From Leptospira vanthielii serovar Holland str. Waz Holland = ATCC 700522 (GTDB taxonomy: Bacteria > Spirochaetota > Leptospiria > Leptospirales > Leptospiraceae): a stretch of DNA of 64,000 nucleotides. The stretch lies in assembly GCF_000332455.1 (NCBI RefSeq), contig NZ_AOGY02000014.1:1-64000 (forward strand), given 5' to 3'. The first letter of the stretch is position 1. The number at the start of each line of letters is the position of its first letter. Made by a program: the position numbers and the translations under genes. Shown one piece after another: positions 15,234-24,200 of this stretch. The notes beneath the pieces are model-generated. The model did not search any database and was not told the DNA's origin. It saw only the letters and a program-made list of their open reading frames with translations.

Positions 15234-17051
15234 TTAACCTACAACCACATATTCTTTTGGATATTCGTAAGAGATATGATCTACTTTTTTAGAAAGTGCG
15301 ACAAGTAACGTTAAAATTCCTACCCTGCCCACAAACATGACAATACAAATAATGATTTTACCGTAATCACTTAAATGAGGGGTGAGGCTTCTAGTCAAAC
15401 CAACCGTTCCAAATGCGGAAACCACTTCATAACACAAATCGATAAAGTTTGCATTTTCGGTGAGTAACAAACAAAAGATGGCAGAAAATATTACGAATAA
15501 GGAAAGCACAATGGTCGCACTCGCTCTTGCAATAGAGGAATTAGCGATGGTTCGGTGGTCAATTTCCATCCTTTCTTTTCCGCGAATTTGGTTGGTGATA
15601 TTGAGCAGTGATATAGCAAAGGTAGTGGTTTTAATTCCTCCACCGGTGGAAACAGGGGAAGCTCCCACCCACATTAAAAAGAAGGAAATAAAGGTGATCG
15701 GGAATCCCATTTGGTTTAAATCTAAGGTATTAAACCCAGCAGTCCTTGTAGTTACGGAATAAAATAAAGAATGAAAGATTTGTTCTGTGGTGGTTAGGCC
15801 TTTTAAACTAGAGTTTCCTTCTAAAAAATAATAGGAAACCCAACCAAATAACAGAAGAAAGCCGGTTGTCCAGAATACTAATTTGGATGTGACGGACCAT
15901 CGGAATTTATAATCAAAAGGATTGGAAAGCCGCCTTCGAATTTGAAATAAAACGGGAAATCCGAGTCCTCCGAGGACAATGAGAAACATAATCACTGATA
16001 AAAAACCTTCGGAATGTTTGAAGGCTTCTGTTGCCAGTCCATTCGGTAACAAACTAAAACCAGCATTACAGAAAGCAGAAATAGAATGAAAGATGGAATA
16101 GTAGATTTTTTCTGACAAGGCAATTGGGAAGTTGTCAGGAAAACTATAAAACAACAACACAGCACCTAATAGTTCAATCACTAATGTTTGGAGAGTAATT
16201 TGTTTTAAAATTTCTTTGGCTCGCCCCATAGTTTCTTCGGAGAGAAGGTCTTTGATCATCATCGTATCACTCACAGAAACTTTGCCCGCAAGGAAGATGG
16301 AAAAAAAACTAGTTAGGGTCATAAGTCCGAGTCCCCCCACTTGGATGAGAAGTAAAACCATAAGTTGACCTGTTAGGGTAAACTGGTTTGTCAGATCTAC
16401 AGTGGAAAGACCTGTTACACAAGTGGCGCTTATAGTTGTAAAGATGATGTCAATGGACTTAACGGTTCCGTTAGTAGACTTTGGAAGATGTAAAAAACAA
16501 ACTCCTAGTAAAATGATGAATGCAAAAGAAGATACAAATACAATCGAAGGGTTTAATTTTTTAGAATCATGATTTCTGGACAGACGAAAAAAATGCGCCA
16601 AATTGGAAAAAAGAAATAGAACTTGGTTGGCGGATAAAAAGATGAGAGTGGTGTCTTCTCCTGAAATATGGTAGGATTTTAGGATCGAAATTATATTCTT
16701 TTCATAAATGAATTCCAAACCTAACATCGATATAATGATAAGCTCTATTTTATGAAGAGATACATACTCCCTCCATCTTTTGTTTGTGAAAACCAAATGA
16801 ATGGATTCATACAGAATAAAAAATGTAACAAGAGAACGAATCGAAATAGTTACATAAGGTTTCCATTCTTCTGGATAATAAAATCCAAAATCTAAAATCA
16901 AAATGGCGACCGATAAAAATCCGAATAGAATATAAAACGCCCTTCCTATAAAACGGAAGTGTTCCATATAGAACTTTCGCATTTCGAATCGTTGTACTTG
17001 TAGGTAAAGGAAAATGTGATGGAGAAAAACGAAAAATCGTTTGAACTTCAA
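15234..17051 (-). CDS. KtrB/TrkH-type potassium transporter with extra N-terminal helices (605 aa)
   Basis: The core (about residues 165-600) carries the four-repeat potassium-channel-like pore loops, including TTISATCVTGLSTVDL, HSISAFCNAGFSLLPNG, SVTTRTAGFNTLDL and VSAFGTVGLTRSLTP. Each has a selectivity-filter glycine. About 150 additional N-terminal residues contain further membrane helices not found in classical KtrB. The frame opens with TTG at 17051, overlapping the upstream stop (TTGA); ATG at 16982 is an alternative. It imports potassium at the inner membrane with the KtrA-like partner. Confidence 0.92.
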   Translation of the reverse strand: MKFKRFFVFLHHIFLYLQVQRFEMRKFYMEHFRFIGRAFYILFGFLSVAILILDFGFYYPEEWKPYVTISIRSLVTFFILYESIHLVFTNKRWREYVSLHKIELIIISMLGLEFIYEKNIISILKSYHISGEDTTLIFLSANQVLFLFSNLAHFFRLSRNHDSKKLNPSIVFVSSFAFIILLGVCFLHLPKSTNGTVKSIDIIFTTISATCVTGLSTVDLTNQFTLTGQLMVLLLIQVGGLGLMTLTSFFSIFLAGKVSVSDTMMIKDLLSEETMGRAKEILKQITLQTLVIELLGAVLLFYSFPDNFPIALSEKIYYSIFHSISAFCNAGFSLLPNGLATEAFKHSEGFLSVIMFLIVLGGLGFPVLFQIRRRLSNPFDYKFRWSVTSKLVFWTTGFLLLFGWVSYYFLEGNSSLKGLTTTEQIFHSLFYSVTTRTAGFNTLDLNQMGFPITFISFFLMWVGASPVSTGGGIKTTTFAISLLNITNQIRGKERMEIDHRTIANSSIARASATIVLSLFVIFSAIFCLLLTENANFIDLCYEVVSAFGTVGLTRSLTPHLSDYGKIIICIVMFVGRVGILTLLVALSKKVDHISYEYPKEYVVVG

Positions 17052-17740
17052 GGGTAAACTTCGGCTACTTGTTTTTTCTTTTCCCGGTGTTCTTCCAATC
17101 TTTGTCTATCCAAATAGACATTGGTTCCAGAAAGTCCAGTGGTTCCGGTAATCATAATTCCACTCGCTAAAGCAGATTTTTGCATTGCAATGGGTAGGAG
17201 TGCCACTCCACCTGCAGAAGCCAGGATGGCAAAGGGCAAAGTCAAAAAGAAAATAATATAAGCCCTTCTGAATTTAGTTTCTTCGTAAACTGCATCTTCA
17301 TCAAATTCTTCTTTTTGTTTTTTCTTTAACTCTTGTTTGACTCTACTTTTCTGCAATTGGTTTTGCAGAGCCTGCTCATTGATTTCACCAGTGAGTGGAT
17401 TGATGGGTAAATTTTGGGAACCCGTTAAACTATAAGGATTGGTTGCGTTTTGACTTGAGTTGGATGTGGTTCTGGAATTGAGTAAGGAACCTGCACCCGG
17501 GATGGAGTCAATTCCGCTGTATTGGGTTTTTGCATTTTTGGGTGTCGCAAGGGCCGGGGTTTCAAACTTGGGCGGGAGTGTCACATCCTGCAAAACATTG
17601 GATTCTGGATCCGACTTCGGAAGATTTCTCAGATCGTAGTTATTTGTGTCATAAAATCCCTCTTTGGTTTGCCCAAGTAGTGGCCCCATAGTTAAGGAGA
17701 TCACAATCATCGGCACAAATATTTGGGAAAAAATCCGCAT
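17048..17740 (-). CDS. Hypothetical exported/membrane protein (230 aa)
   Basis: The protein has a signal peptide (PMIVISLTMGPLLGQ), a Pro/Asn/Ser/Thr-rich middle, a Lys/Glu-rich segment (LQKSRVKQELKKKQKEEFDE) and one or two membrane helices around residues 162-205 (YIIFFLTLPFAILASAGGVA). It has no domain I know. It is the first gene of the potassium-uptake operon and overlaps it by 4 bases. A link to ion transport is only positional. Confidence 0.7.
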   Translation of the reverse strand: MRIFSQIFVPMIVISLTMGPLLGQTKEGFYDTNNYDLRNLPKSDPESNVLQDVTLPPKFETPALATPKNAKTQYSGIDSIPGAGSLLNSRTTSNSSQNATNPYSLTGSQNLPINPLTGEINEQALQNQLQKSRVKQELKKKQKEEFDEDAVYEETKFRRAYIIFFLTLPFAILASAGGVALLPIAMQKSALASGIMITGTTGLSGTNVYLDRQRLEEHREKKKQVAEVYP

Positions 17741-17770
17741 ACATTCCAGTTTACCTAATGTGTGTCAGGG

Positions 17771-19081
17771 TCAATCCAATTCACGGCCGGAAAGTTTCGT
17801 AGAACGATAGGAAAATGACTTTTCCCGAATGGTTTCTAAATCTTTTTCGGAAACTCCCGCCGTATGGGCATGTCCATACTCTTCAGGCATCGTGGTTCCA
17901 AAAAGACCTGGATCATCGGAACCGATTGTGAGCTTCAAATCATTTTGCAGAAATCGTGTGATGGGATGATCAATATGTGATTCTAACATCCCAATGTACA
18001 AATTGGAAGAAGGGCAACATTCAATCACAACGTCCGTTTTGGCGATCTTAGACATAACATAGTTTTGGAAGGTATGTAAGTATTGGGATTGTGTTTCATC
18101 AAAATGAATTTTGAGAATTTCGGAATCTGGTTTAGTTTTTAATTCCTTTCGTTTGAGTTCGAGTTCTTCTTTCGGATAAAAAGGACCAAAACTTGTGATC
18201 TCCGCATACGATTCCAATTCACATTCGATTTGATCTTTTGCTTCAGAAACCAGTTCAGTTCTTTCATCACCCAAAAAATAATCGGAATCAATTCCAAGGG
18301 CCAATGCATGTCCCAGTCTATGGGCACCATTCATTGCAGATTCTAAAACCCAACGAACTGCAGAGAAGGGGGTTTTGTCTCGAAAACTTTCTCCTACATG
18401 GTAGAGAATCGATAAAGCCGTGTTTGGTTCTGCTTTGTTGTCTTTGTTTACTGATTGGAAAAAAGTTTTTTTATCTTTGGGTGGATGACCTTCTTCGATA
18501 TGACAGAAGTCAATTCCCACAAGGCCGTTACGAATCACAGATTCTTTTTCCATCCAGTTTTTCATCCAATCATAATGCCTTTCGAAATTTAAATCTCTAT
18601 GTAAGGACATGACAAGTTTTGATTGGATGGTTTTTCCTTCTTTTTTAGCAGACTCCTCTCCTTGGGTCAGTCCTTGCAAACAAGCCATCAGTTTTGAATA
18701 AAAAATTTCCTTTGGTTCTTCTTTTCCAAACATCAAACGGTATTCCGCATAACTAATATCATCCAAACTATTCGAAAGCACTACATTATGAGTGACTTCG
18801 GTAATTTCTCTTTCATCAAACTTTACTAAGGCGATGATCAGATTGAACTTTGCTTGGAAATGTAAAAAGGGAGCCTTTTCTCGAAAGTGATAGAGTTTCG
18901 AAAACTTTTGAATGTCATCATAATCTTCAAAAAATGTCGAAGGTCGAATTTTTACACCATAAGCTTTTTCATAGGAATCCAAATACAGATGCCATCTAGG
19001 TTCGGCATTATTTTTTCCAATTCGAAACAAAGTTTCAGGGGGTAAACATCCATAAAGGTGGTTGTGTAGATCGCAATACAT
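17771..19081 (-). CDS. Adenosine/AMP deaminase-like metal-dependent hydrolase (436 aa)
   Basis: The amidohydrolase barrel is recognisable by DLHNHLYG (metal His pair), ILYHVGESF (third His), RLGHALALG, VVIECCPSSN and GSDDPGLFGTT, all in the family order. It is longer than a typical adenosine deaminase (~340 aa), with an insertion in the middle (about 220-320). Substrate cannot be fixed: adenosine, AMP or a modified nucleoside are possible. Its start lies only 17 bases from the divergent MATE gene start, leaving no room for a normal promoter between them. Confidence 0.85.
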   Translation of the reverse strand: MYCDLHNHLYGCLPPETLFRIGKNNAEPRWHLYLDSYEKAYGVKIRPSTFFEDYDDIQKFSKLYHFREKAPFLHFQAKFNLIIALVKFDEREITEVTHNVVLSNSLDDISYAEYRLMFGKEEPKEIFYSKLMACLQGLTQGEESAKKEGKTIQSKLVMSLHRDLNFERHYDWMKNWMEKESVIRNGLVGIDFCHIEEGHPPKDKKTFFQSVNKDNKAEPNTALSILYHVGESFRDKTPFSAVRWVLESAMNGAHRLGHALALGIDSDYFLGDERTELVSEAKDQIECELESYAEITSFGPFYPKEELELKRKELKTKPDSEILKIHFDETQSQYLHTFQNYVMSKIAKTDVVIECCPSSNLYIGMLESHIDHPITRFLQNDLKLTIGSDDPGLFGTTMPEEYGHAHTAGVSEKDLETIREKSFSYRSTKLSGRELD

Positions 19082-19098
19082 ATAAGAATGACAAAACT

Positions 19099-20454
19099 AT
19101 GCTTCACAAAATTAGACGCATCTTGAAGCCAACTCGATTGAATCAGAAAATTCTTGGATTAGCAATCCCTGTTTTTTTTGGAATGATCAGTTATACAGCC
19201 ATCATGGTTGCCGATACTGCTATGGTTGGAAAATTGGGAGAGGTTCCTCTCGCCGCTGTGGGATTTGGTGGAATGGTATATTTTTCCATATTCGCTTTCC
19301 TTATGGGCGGATCTATGGCCGTGCAAATCATCGTAGCACGTCGATTTGGCGAAAAAAATGACAGAGGGGTCGGAATCACCCTAATCAATTCAGTCTATTT
19401 GTCATTAGTTTTAGGATCTTTATTATCCTATTTTGGATTCCTTTATTCTCCACAATTTATGGGATGGATCGGCGATGATCCACAAGTGATCGAAGTGGCA
19501 GGTGTGTATTTATCCTATCGATTTTTAGGAACAGTTTTGTTCTTTGTAGGGTTCGCCTTACGTGGATTTTTTGATGGAATTGGAATTGTACAAGCGGGTA
19601 TGATCTCGTCTATTTCGGCGGCAGTCACAAATATCTTTTTCAATTGGTTACTGATTTTTGGGAACTGGGGTTTTCCAGCTTTGGGAGTCAAAGGGGCTGC
19701 GATTGCTTCTAGTTTGTCTTCTGTTCCGGCACTTTTTATCGTGTTGTTTTATTTTTTCCGCAAAGACGTAATCAAATTTTTTCAGTATGAAATTTTTGCG
19801 CCGAGTTTTGCAATCCTTAAAGAACTTTGTATGGTTGGGTTTGCGCCAGCTCTAGAAGGAACACTCGTTAACTTTGCTTTTTCCGGATTTTATAAAATTG
19901 CGGGAATGATCAGTACAACAACACTCGCATCGGCAAGCGTTGTATTAACATGCCTTAGCTTATCATTTATGCCTGGTTTTTCTTTTGGAATTGCAGCAAC
20001 GACTATCCTCGGCCAATCCATGGGACAGGGTAAAATGCGTTTGGCTTACGAAGGAACCATGCGTTCGGCAACTTTTTCGGCCATCGTTATGGGAGGTATG
20101 GGACTTTTCTTTATCATCGGAGGCCCTTGGCTCATTGGACTATTCACGGATGTTCCTGCTGTCATTAAGGAAGCTTACCCTGCACTCTGTATCGTAGCTC
20201 TCATCCAAGCGGGAGATGCCTACCACATGGTGATTGGATCTGCACTTCGTAGTGCTGGGATGATGTACTATGTGATGTTTGTTTATTTGATTGTATCCTT
20301 CCTAGTCATGTTGCCACTAGCTTATTTATTCGGGATAGTCCTAGCATGGGGAACGATTGGAATCTGGTCTGCGTTTTTTATATGGATTTTACTCATGGCA
20401 GTGCTTTTTGTCGGAAAATTTCGTAGGAAGGAGTGGGTAAGTATACGAATTTAA
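19099..20454 (+). CDS. MATE family multidrug/cation efflux protein (451 aa)
   Basis: The protein contains about 12 membrane helices in two homologous halves. The N-terminal half has PVFFGMISYTAIMVADTAMV, characteristic of MATE transporters (MVADTAMVG), and the second half GFAPALEGTLVNFAF. It exports drugs or organic cations using sodium or proton gradients. The ATG at 19099 has no good ribosome-binding site. It is divergent from the deaminase-like gene and is followed by the NTE-type gene after 15 bases. Confidence 0.92.
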   Translation: MLHKIRRILKPTRLNQKILGLAIPVFFGMISYTAIMVADTAMVGKLGEVPLAAVGFGGMVYFSIFAFLMGGSMAVQIIVARRFGEKNDRGVGITLINSVYLSLVLGSLLSYFGFLYSPQFMGWIGDDPQVIEVAGVYLSYRFLGTVLFFVGFALRGFFDGIGIVQAGMISSISAAVTNIFFNWLLIFGNWGFPALGVKGAAIASSLSSVPALFIVLFYFFRKDVIKFFQYEIFAPSFAILKELCMVGFAPALEGTLVNFAFSGFYKIAGMISTTTLASASVVLTCLSLSFMPGFSFGIAATTILGQSMGQGKMRLAYEGTMRSATFSAIVMGGMGLFFIIGGPWLIGLFTDVPAVIKEAYPALCIVALIQAGDAYHMVIGSALRSAGMMYYVMFVYLIVSFLVMLPLAYLFGIVLAWGTIGIWSAFFIWILLMAVLFVGKFRRKEWVSIRI

Positions 20455-20469
20455 TAGGGTGAGGGGAAA

Positions 20470-22227
20470 ATGAAACGAACTGAATTAGAACGGCAGGCCA
20501 TACAAAAATTTTTAAAGTCTGTGGATTTGTTCAAAAAACTCCCTCCCTCGGTTTTGTTGCGACTTTCGAATAACGTCCAAGAAAAACTAATCCGAAGCCA
20601 CGAAGCTCTCTACTATAAAGGAGAGTCTTCGGAATCCATCTATATTGTTCGGTATGGAGAAATTCTTCTCGAAAATGTCGCTGGCCAAAGTCATGTTTAT
20701 GTTGGTTCCGGACAAGTGTTAGCTGAGAACTCACTCATTTCTAGTTCCAACCATTCTACTTCCGCCATTGCAGTCATCGATTCTCTCGTTTATGTTTTGA
20801 ATGGAAAACTGTTTTTGCAATTGGCCTCACAAGAAAAGGTCTTTGCCCAAAACATCATTCAAATGATGGGATCTCGGATGCGAGAGAATTTAGACAGATC
20901 CAATCACAATCAGAAAGATCATTCTATCGGCTTACGAAGGTTATGTGTTCATGTTCCCTTGGAACCCGAATACCATTTTGGTGAAAAAGTTAAATCGTTC
21001 TTAGAGGAATATGGTGAGGTCACGAAAAAACTTTCTATTGCCATTCCCATCTCTACTTTTAAGGGAATGGATCCCACCCAAATTTCTGAATATCTTACGA
21101 ATCTAAGAAACAAAACTCCGTTACTTCATATCTACTTTGATGAATCCACGGCCAGAATGGATTTACATTATCTCGTGGTCCAATCGGACTTTATTGTATT
21201 TTGGGAAGATGAACCAGAAAAGTTTTATAAAGAAAAAGAAGAGATCATTCATTTTTGGAAGAGTCGAATTCGAAACTTTGAAGGTCGTGCCATTCGTATG
21301 ATGGAAAGTGGAGTTCGAAAAAGTTATCTTCCCCAAGACCAATCTTTAAAAACTTTTTATCAAAAGGACACTCTCGCAAGATACTTAGTGGCAAAAACTA
21401 GAGGTTTGGCGTTAGGTGGTGGTGGGGCTAGGGCTCTTGCTCACGTCGGATTATTAAAAGTTTTACATCGGGAAGGAATTCATTTTGATTTTGTGTCTGG
21501 TGCTTCGATGGGGGCAGTGATTGCCGCCTTGTATGCAAGAAAAAATACTCCAGAAGAAATCGAAGAAATGATCAAAAATTTCTTTGGTGGATTGGAAAGT
21601 GCCTTCGACCCAACTTTACCCGTTGTTGCTTTCTTTAAAGGCAAACGAATGAAACGGATGTTAAAAAAAGGATTTGGTGACCAAAGGATCGAAGAACTCC
21701 CCCTTCCTTTTGCCACATCCGCTGTGGATTTACAAACCGGAAAGGAACATATTTTTGACCAAGGCCCCATCACCGAAGCTTTGACCAGTGCGATGAGTTT
21801 GCCTGGGGCCTTCCCTCCCTATAGGCTCGGCGAAAAGCTGTTAGTTGACGGTGGAATGATCAACAATGTTCCCGAAAATCTCATTCGTACGAAAGGTGCC
21901 GATGTGGTGATGGGAATCAATGTATCTCCTTTGCAAGAGATTGTTCCGGTGAAACTTTTTGAAGATAGAAACACAACGGAAAAAGGATTCTTTCGTTATA
22001 TTTGGGACACCCTCAAATACCCACCCATCTTACAAATTATGACAAGAACCATCACTTTGGAAGGAAGAGAGATCACTCGTCTCAAACGTCCTAAAATGGA
22101 TTTGTTTGTGCACTTCCATTTAGAGGAATTTCAGTTATTTGATTTTGCCCGTTACCAAGAGATCATCGATAAAGGCGAACAGGAAGCCGAAGCCAATTTA
22201 GCAGAAATCAAACAATTGTTTTCTTAA
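20470..22227 (+). CDS. NTE-type patatin-like phospholipase with cyclic-nucleotide-binding domain (585 aa)
   Basis: The N-terminal cNMP-binding-like domain (about 15-135) begins KSVDLFKKLPPSVLLRLS. A linker follows, then a patatin domain (about 310-500). The patatin catalytic parts are visible: oxyanion loop LGGGGARALAHVG, nucleophile elbow SGASMGAVIA with Ser346, and VDGGMINNVP with Asp460. The order matches neuropathy-target-esterase-like (NTE/RssA-type) lipases, which hydrolyse lysophospholipids. No membrane helix is evident, so a peripheral membrane role is likely. GAGGGG lies just upstream of the ATG. Confidence 0.93.
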   Translation: MKRTELERQAIQKFLKSVDLFKKLPPSVLLRLSNNVQEKLIRSHEALYYKGESSESIYIVRYGEILLENVAGQSHVYVGSGQVLAENSLISSSNHSTSAIAVIDSLVYVLNGKLFLQLASQEKVFAQNIIQMMGSRMRENLDRSNHNQKDHSIGLRRLCVHVPLEPEYHFGEKVKSFLEEYGEVTKKLSIAIPISTFKGMDPTQISEYLTNLRNKTPLLHIYFDESTARMDLHYLVVQSDFIVFWEDEPEKFYKEKEEIIHFWKSRIRNFEGRAIRMMESGVRKSYLPQDQSLKTFYQKDTLARYLVAKTRGLALGGGGARALAHVGLLKVLHREGIHFDFVSGASMGAVIAALYARKNTPEEIEEMIKNFFGGLESAFDPTLPVVAFFKGKRMKRMLKKGFGDQRIEELPLPFATSAVDLQTGKEHIFDQGPITEALTSAMSLPGAFPPYRLGEKLLVDGGMINNVPENLIRTKGADVVMGINVSPLQEIVPVKLFEDRNTTEKGFFRYIWDTLKYPPILQIMTRTITLEGREITRLKRPKMDLFVHFHLEEFQLFDFARYQEIIDKGEQEAEANLAEIKQLFS

Positions 22228-22256
22228 TGGAAATTGGTTTTATCTTGTATTTGTTG

Positions 22257-22321
22257 AAATAGGCTAACCCTTGAGTCCCAGAACGAAGTAGTTAGGCGCT
22301 GTAATGCGTAGTTGCCTATTT
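22257..22321. repeat. Inverted repeat between convergent genes
   Basis: AAATAGGCTAAC (22257-22268) pairs with GTTGCCTATTT (22311-22321) with one bulged T, enclosing 42 bases that include GTTAGGC (22291-22297). It overlaps the end of the PIN gene and follows the NTE gene. It may act as a terminator for both. GTTAGGC matches the attC core consensus GTTRRRY, but I see no integron structure. Confidence 0.4.
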
Positions 22322-22816
22322 TAAAGAACTTTTCCAGTTAGTTTTGAATTGTAATACTTTGAAAAATTGAAATGAATGCACACATTGGATATTCAAGGAT
22401 TCGCAAGCATCGGGTAATTTACGGTTTACTCCTTTCTTGGAAGGTTTTGATATTTCCGTTGTAACGATAGTTCTGCTGTTTGCATCTTCGATTGCATATG
22501 ACAATAGAAATGGATCACGGCCTAATTTTTCAACGTCTATGTCGTTTGGGTTTGTGCTATAGGCAATTTCGACGCATTGACTTACTTTCTCTGGTTCTGC
22601 CGATTCATCCAATGTTAGTATTTTTTTATTTTTTTTGCACCACTTTGCAAGCAGATCATTTCCATTGATTAATTCTTCTAAAATTTCTATTGGTATTTTT
22701 ACTTTATCGTTTTCTGCGTTAAATAGAATCCAGTCCCAAAATTCAGGGATATCTTCAATTGGATAGTAGTCCCTGTTTGCATCAATTAGGACATTTGCAT
22801 CTAACAAAAATAACAA
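22316..22816 (-). CDS. PIN-domain (DUF4411-like) putative toxin (166 aa)
   Basis: LFLLDANVLIDANRDYYPIE has the PIN fold opening with acidic Asp6 and Asp12; GRDPFLLSYAIED and ESLNIQCVHS supply later family-like positions. Length and layout match DUF4411 PIN proteins. PIN domains are usually RNases. It starts with TTG at 22816, 5 bases after the ImmA/IrrE gene stops, so the pair is one transcript. The pairing of this family with an XRE/peptidase protein is typical of toxin-antitoxin-like modules. Activity is inferred, not shown. Confidence 0.85.
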   Translation of the reverse strand: MLFLLDANVLIDANRDYYPIEDIPEFWDWILFNAENDKVKIPIEILEELINGNDLLAKWCKKNKKILTLDESAEPEKVSQCVEIAYSTNPNDIDVEKLGRDPFLLSYAIEDANSRTIVTTEISKPSKKGVNRKLPDACESLNIQCVHSFQFFKVLQFKTNWKSSLK

Positions 22817-22821
22817 CTTTT

Positions 22822-23985
22822 CTACCCGTTTTCAAATAGATGTGAAAGGTTGCTCGATTTTACACCTAATACTTTGCTTGCTTTTATTGTTGTTAAATTT
22901 CCGGATTGAAGCATTTGTTTGACAGTTTTAATTATTGCACCACCTATTCGATGTCGTCTTACAATATAATAGTCCGGTCCCTTTTCTTTATTGAGTTTTC
23001 GTTTTTCTTTTTTACTGATCTGGCTTTGTTCCCACAATATTTTAAATTTAGCGGCAAGCTTTTCCCATAATTCTCTCTTAATAATTCCTTTTTGATAGAG
23101 CCTATATGCAACCATAGAGCTACTTACATTCTTCTGTTTTGCAAATTCACTAATTAGATTTGCTGCTTTTTGCAAATTATTGATATTTTCAAGCGTAGGT
23201 AAATTTATCGTTTCGGGGAGGAGTATTTCCGCTGCTATATCATTACAGAATTTTTCTATTTTTTGCTCAAAATACATATTACTTATTCCACTTTCTCCCA
23301 AGAGTATATGAACTAATTCATGTAAAAGTGTAAAAGACCAAGCGAAATGTGAATCATGATCGTTTATTATTATGAAAGGTGCAGCTTCATCTGCAATTGC
23401 TACTCCTCGAAAAGATACAACGTCAATATCAGTGTGATGGCTACCTAGATTACCAGCAAGGATGACAAAAATTCCCTTTGACTCAATTTTATTTCTTAGA
23501 AATTTAAATAATTCATCAGGATCTTTTATTCGATCGATATCATTATGGGTAAATTCAAATAGTTCTTGAATAATTTTACTAACAGTTATTACGTTCATGC
23601 TAAAATTAATTTTTTGCTTAAAAGAGATAGGAGTGAAATCTTCTTCTTCTTCGATAGCTTCTTTTAATATACTTTGACGTATATGTATATCTCTGATAAA
23701 AGAATCGAAATTTAGATCTGGTCGGTAATCTTCTGGTAATGTTCGGAAATCGTTACCCTTGCTGGATGTAATTGGAATTTTTTTAAGATAAAAAACAAGT
23801 AGAGATCTTCGGTATATTTTAGACATATCGGAAAGAATCTTTCTGGAAGGCTTCTCATTTCCAAATTCTAATCGGCCTAGTTTCTCTGGATCTTTAAATT
23901 TCAGCTTTTTTGTTGCTTGTTCAATATTTAAGCCAGCACTCTCTCTTGCCCATTTCAAGACTTCTGGATTAGCATTGACTACCAT
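22822..23985 (-). CDS. XRE-type HTH with ImmA/IrrE metallopeptidase domain (387 aa), likely antitoxin
   Basis: The N-terminal 60 residues form an XRE helix-turn-helix (LKWARESAGLNIEQATKKL, then GRLEFGNEKPSRKIL). The central domain contains HELVH (His222, Glu223, His226), the zinc-binding HExxH of ImmA/IrrE proteases. The C-terminal section (about 290-387) is Lys-rich. AAGGATG lies 7 bases before the ATG. Such proteins often regulate their own operon and neutralise the co-encoded PIN toxin. The strongly AT-rich gene differs in base use from the neighbouring core genes, consistent with transfer. Confidence 0.88.
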   Translation of the reverse strand: MVVNANPEVLKWARESAGLNIEQATKKLKFKDPEKLGRLEFGNEKPSRKILSDMSKIYRRSLLVFYLKKIPITSSKGNDFRTLPEDYRPDLNFDSFIRDIHIRQSILKEAIEEEEDFTPISFKQKINFSMNVITVSKIIQELFEFTHNDIDRIKDPDELFKFLRNKIESKGIFVILAGNLGSHHTDIDVVSFRGVAIADEAAPFIIINDHDSHFAWSFTLLHELVHILLGESGISNMYFEQKIEKFCNDIAAEILLPETINLPTLENINNLQKAANLISEFAKQKNVSSSMVAYRLYQKGIIKRELWEKLAAKFKILWEQSQISKKEKRKLNKEKGPDYYIVRRHRIGGAIIKTVKQMLQSGNLTTIKASKVLGVKSSNLSHLFENG

Positions 23986-24126
23986 AGTTTCATCCTTTCT
24001 TAGCTTTTTTTTTTGTATATAAACTTTCTCTTGGTAACGGTAGAATCTTTGGCAATTGCAAATAACAATTACTAATTACTAGTTATACGATCTGCGTATG
24101 AAATTGGATCGTTGTTTGATCCCAGT

Positions 24127-24165
24127 CTCCACCAAAAGAAGGTTAGGTTCTCTCTTTTGATGGAG
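24127..24165. repeat. Hairpin in gap between TA pair and SPFH gene
   Basis: CTCCACCAAAAGA (24127-24139) pairs with TCTTTTGATGGAG (24153-24165) with one mismatch; TTTGTTTTCTTT follows on the plus strand. It lies 36 bases past the stop of the SPFH gene on the minus strand. The T-rich side faces the wrong way for that gene, so its function is uncertain. The rest of the gap 23986-24200 shows nothing else I recognise. Confidence 0.4.
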
Positions 24166-24200
24166 TTTGTTTTCTTTAGTTTGCGATAAGGAAATTCAAT

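Noticed and set aside
22291..22297. GTTAGGC as an attC site of an integron
   Set aside because: A seven-base match is expected by chance; there is no paired full-length site or integrase, and the gene pair is a two-gene unit rather than a cassette.
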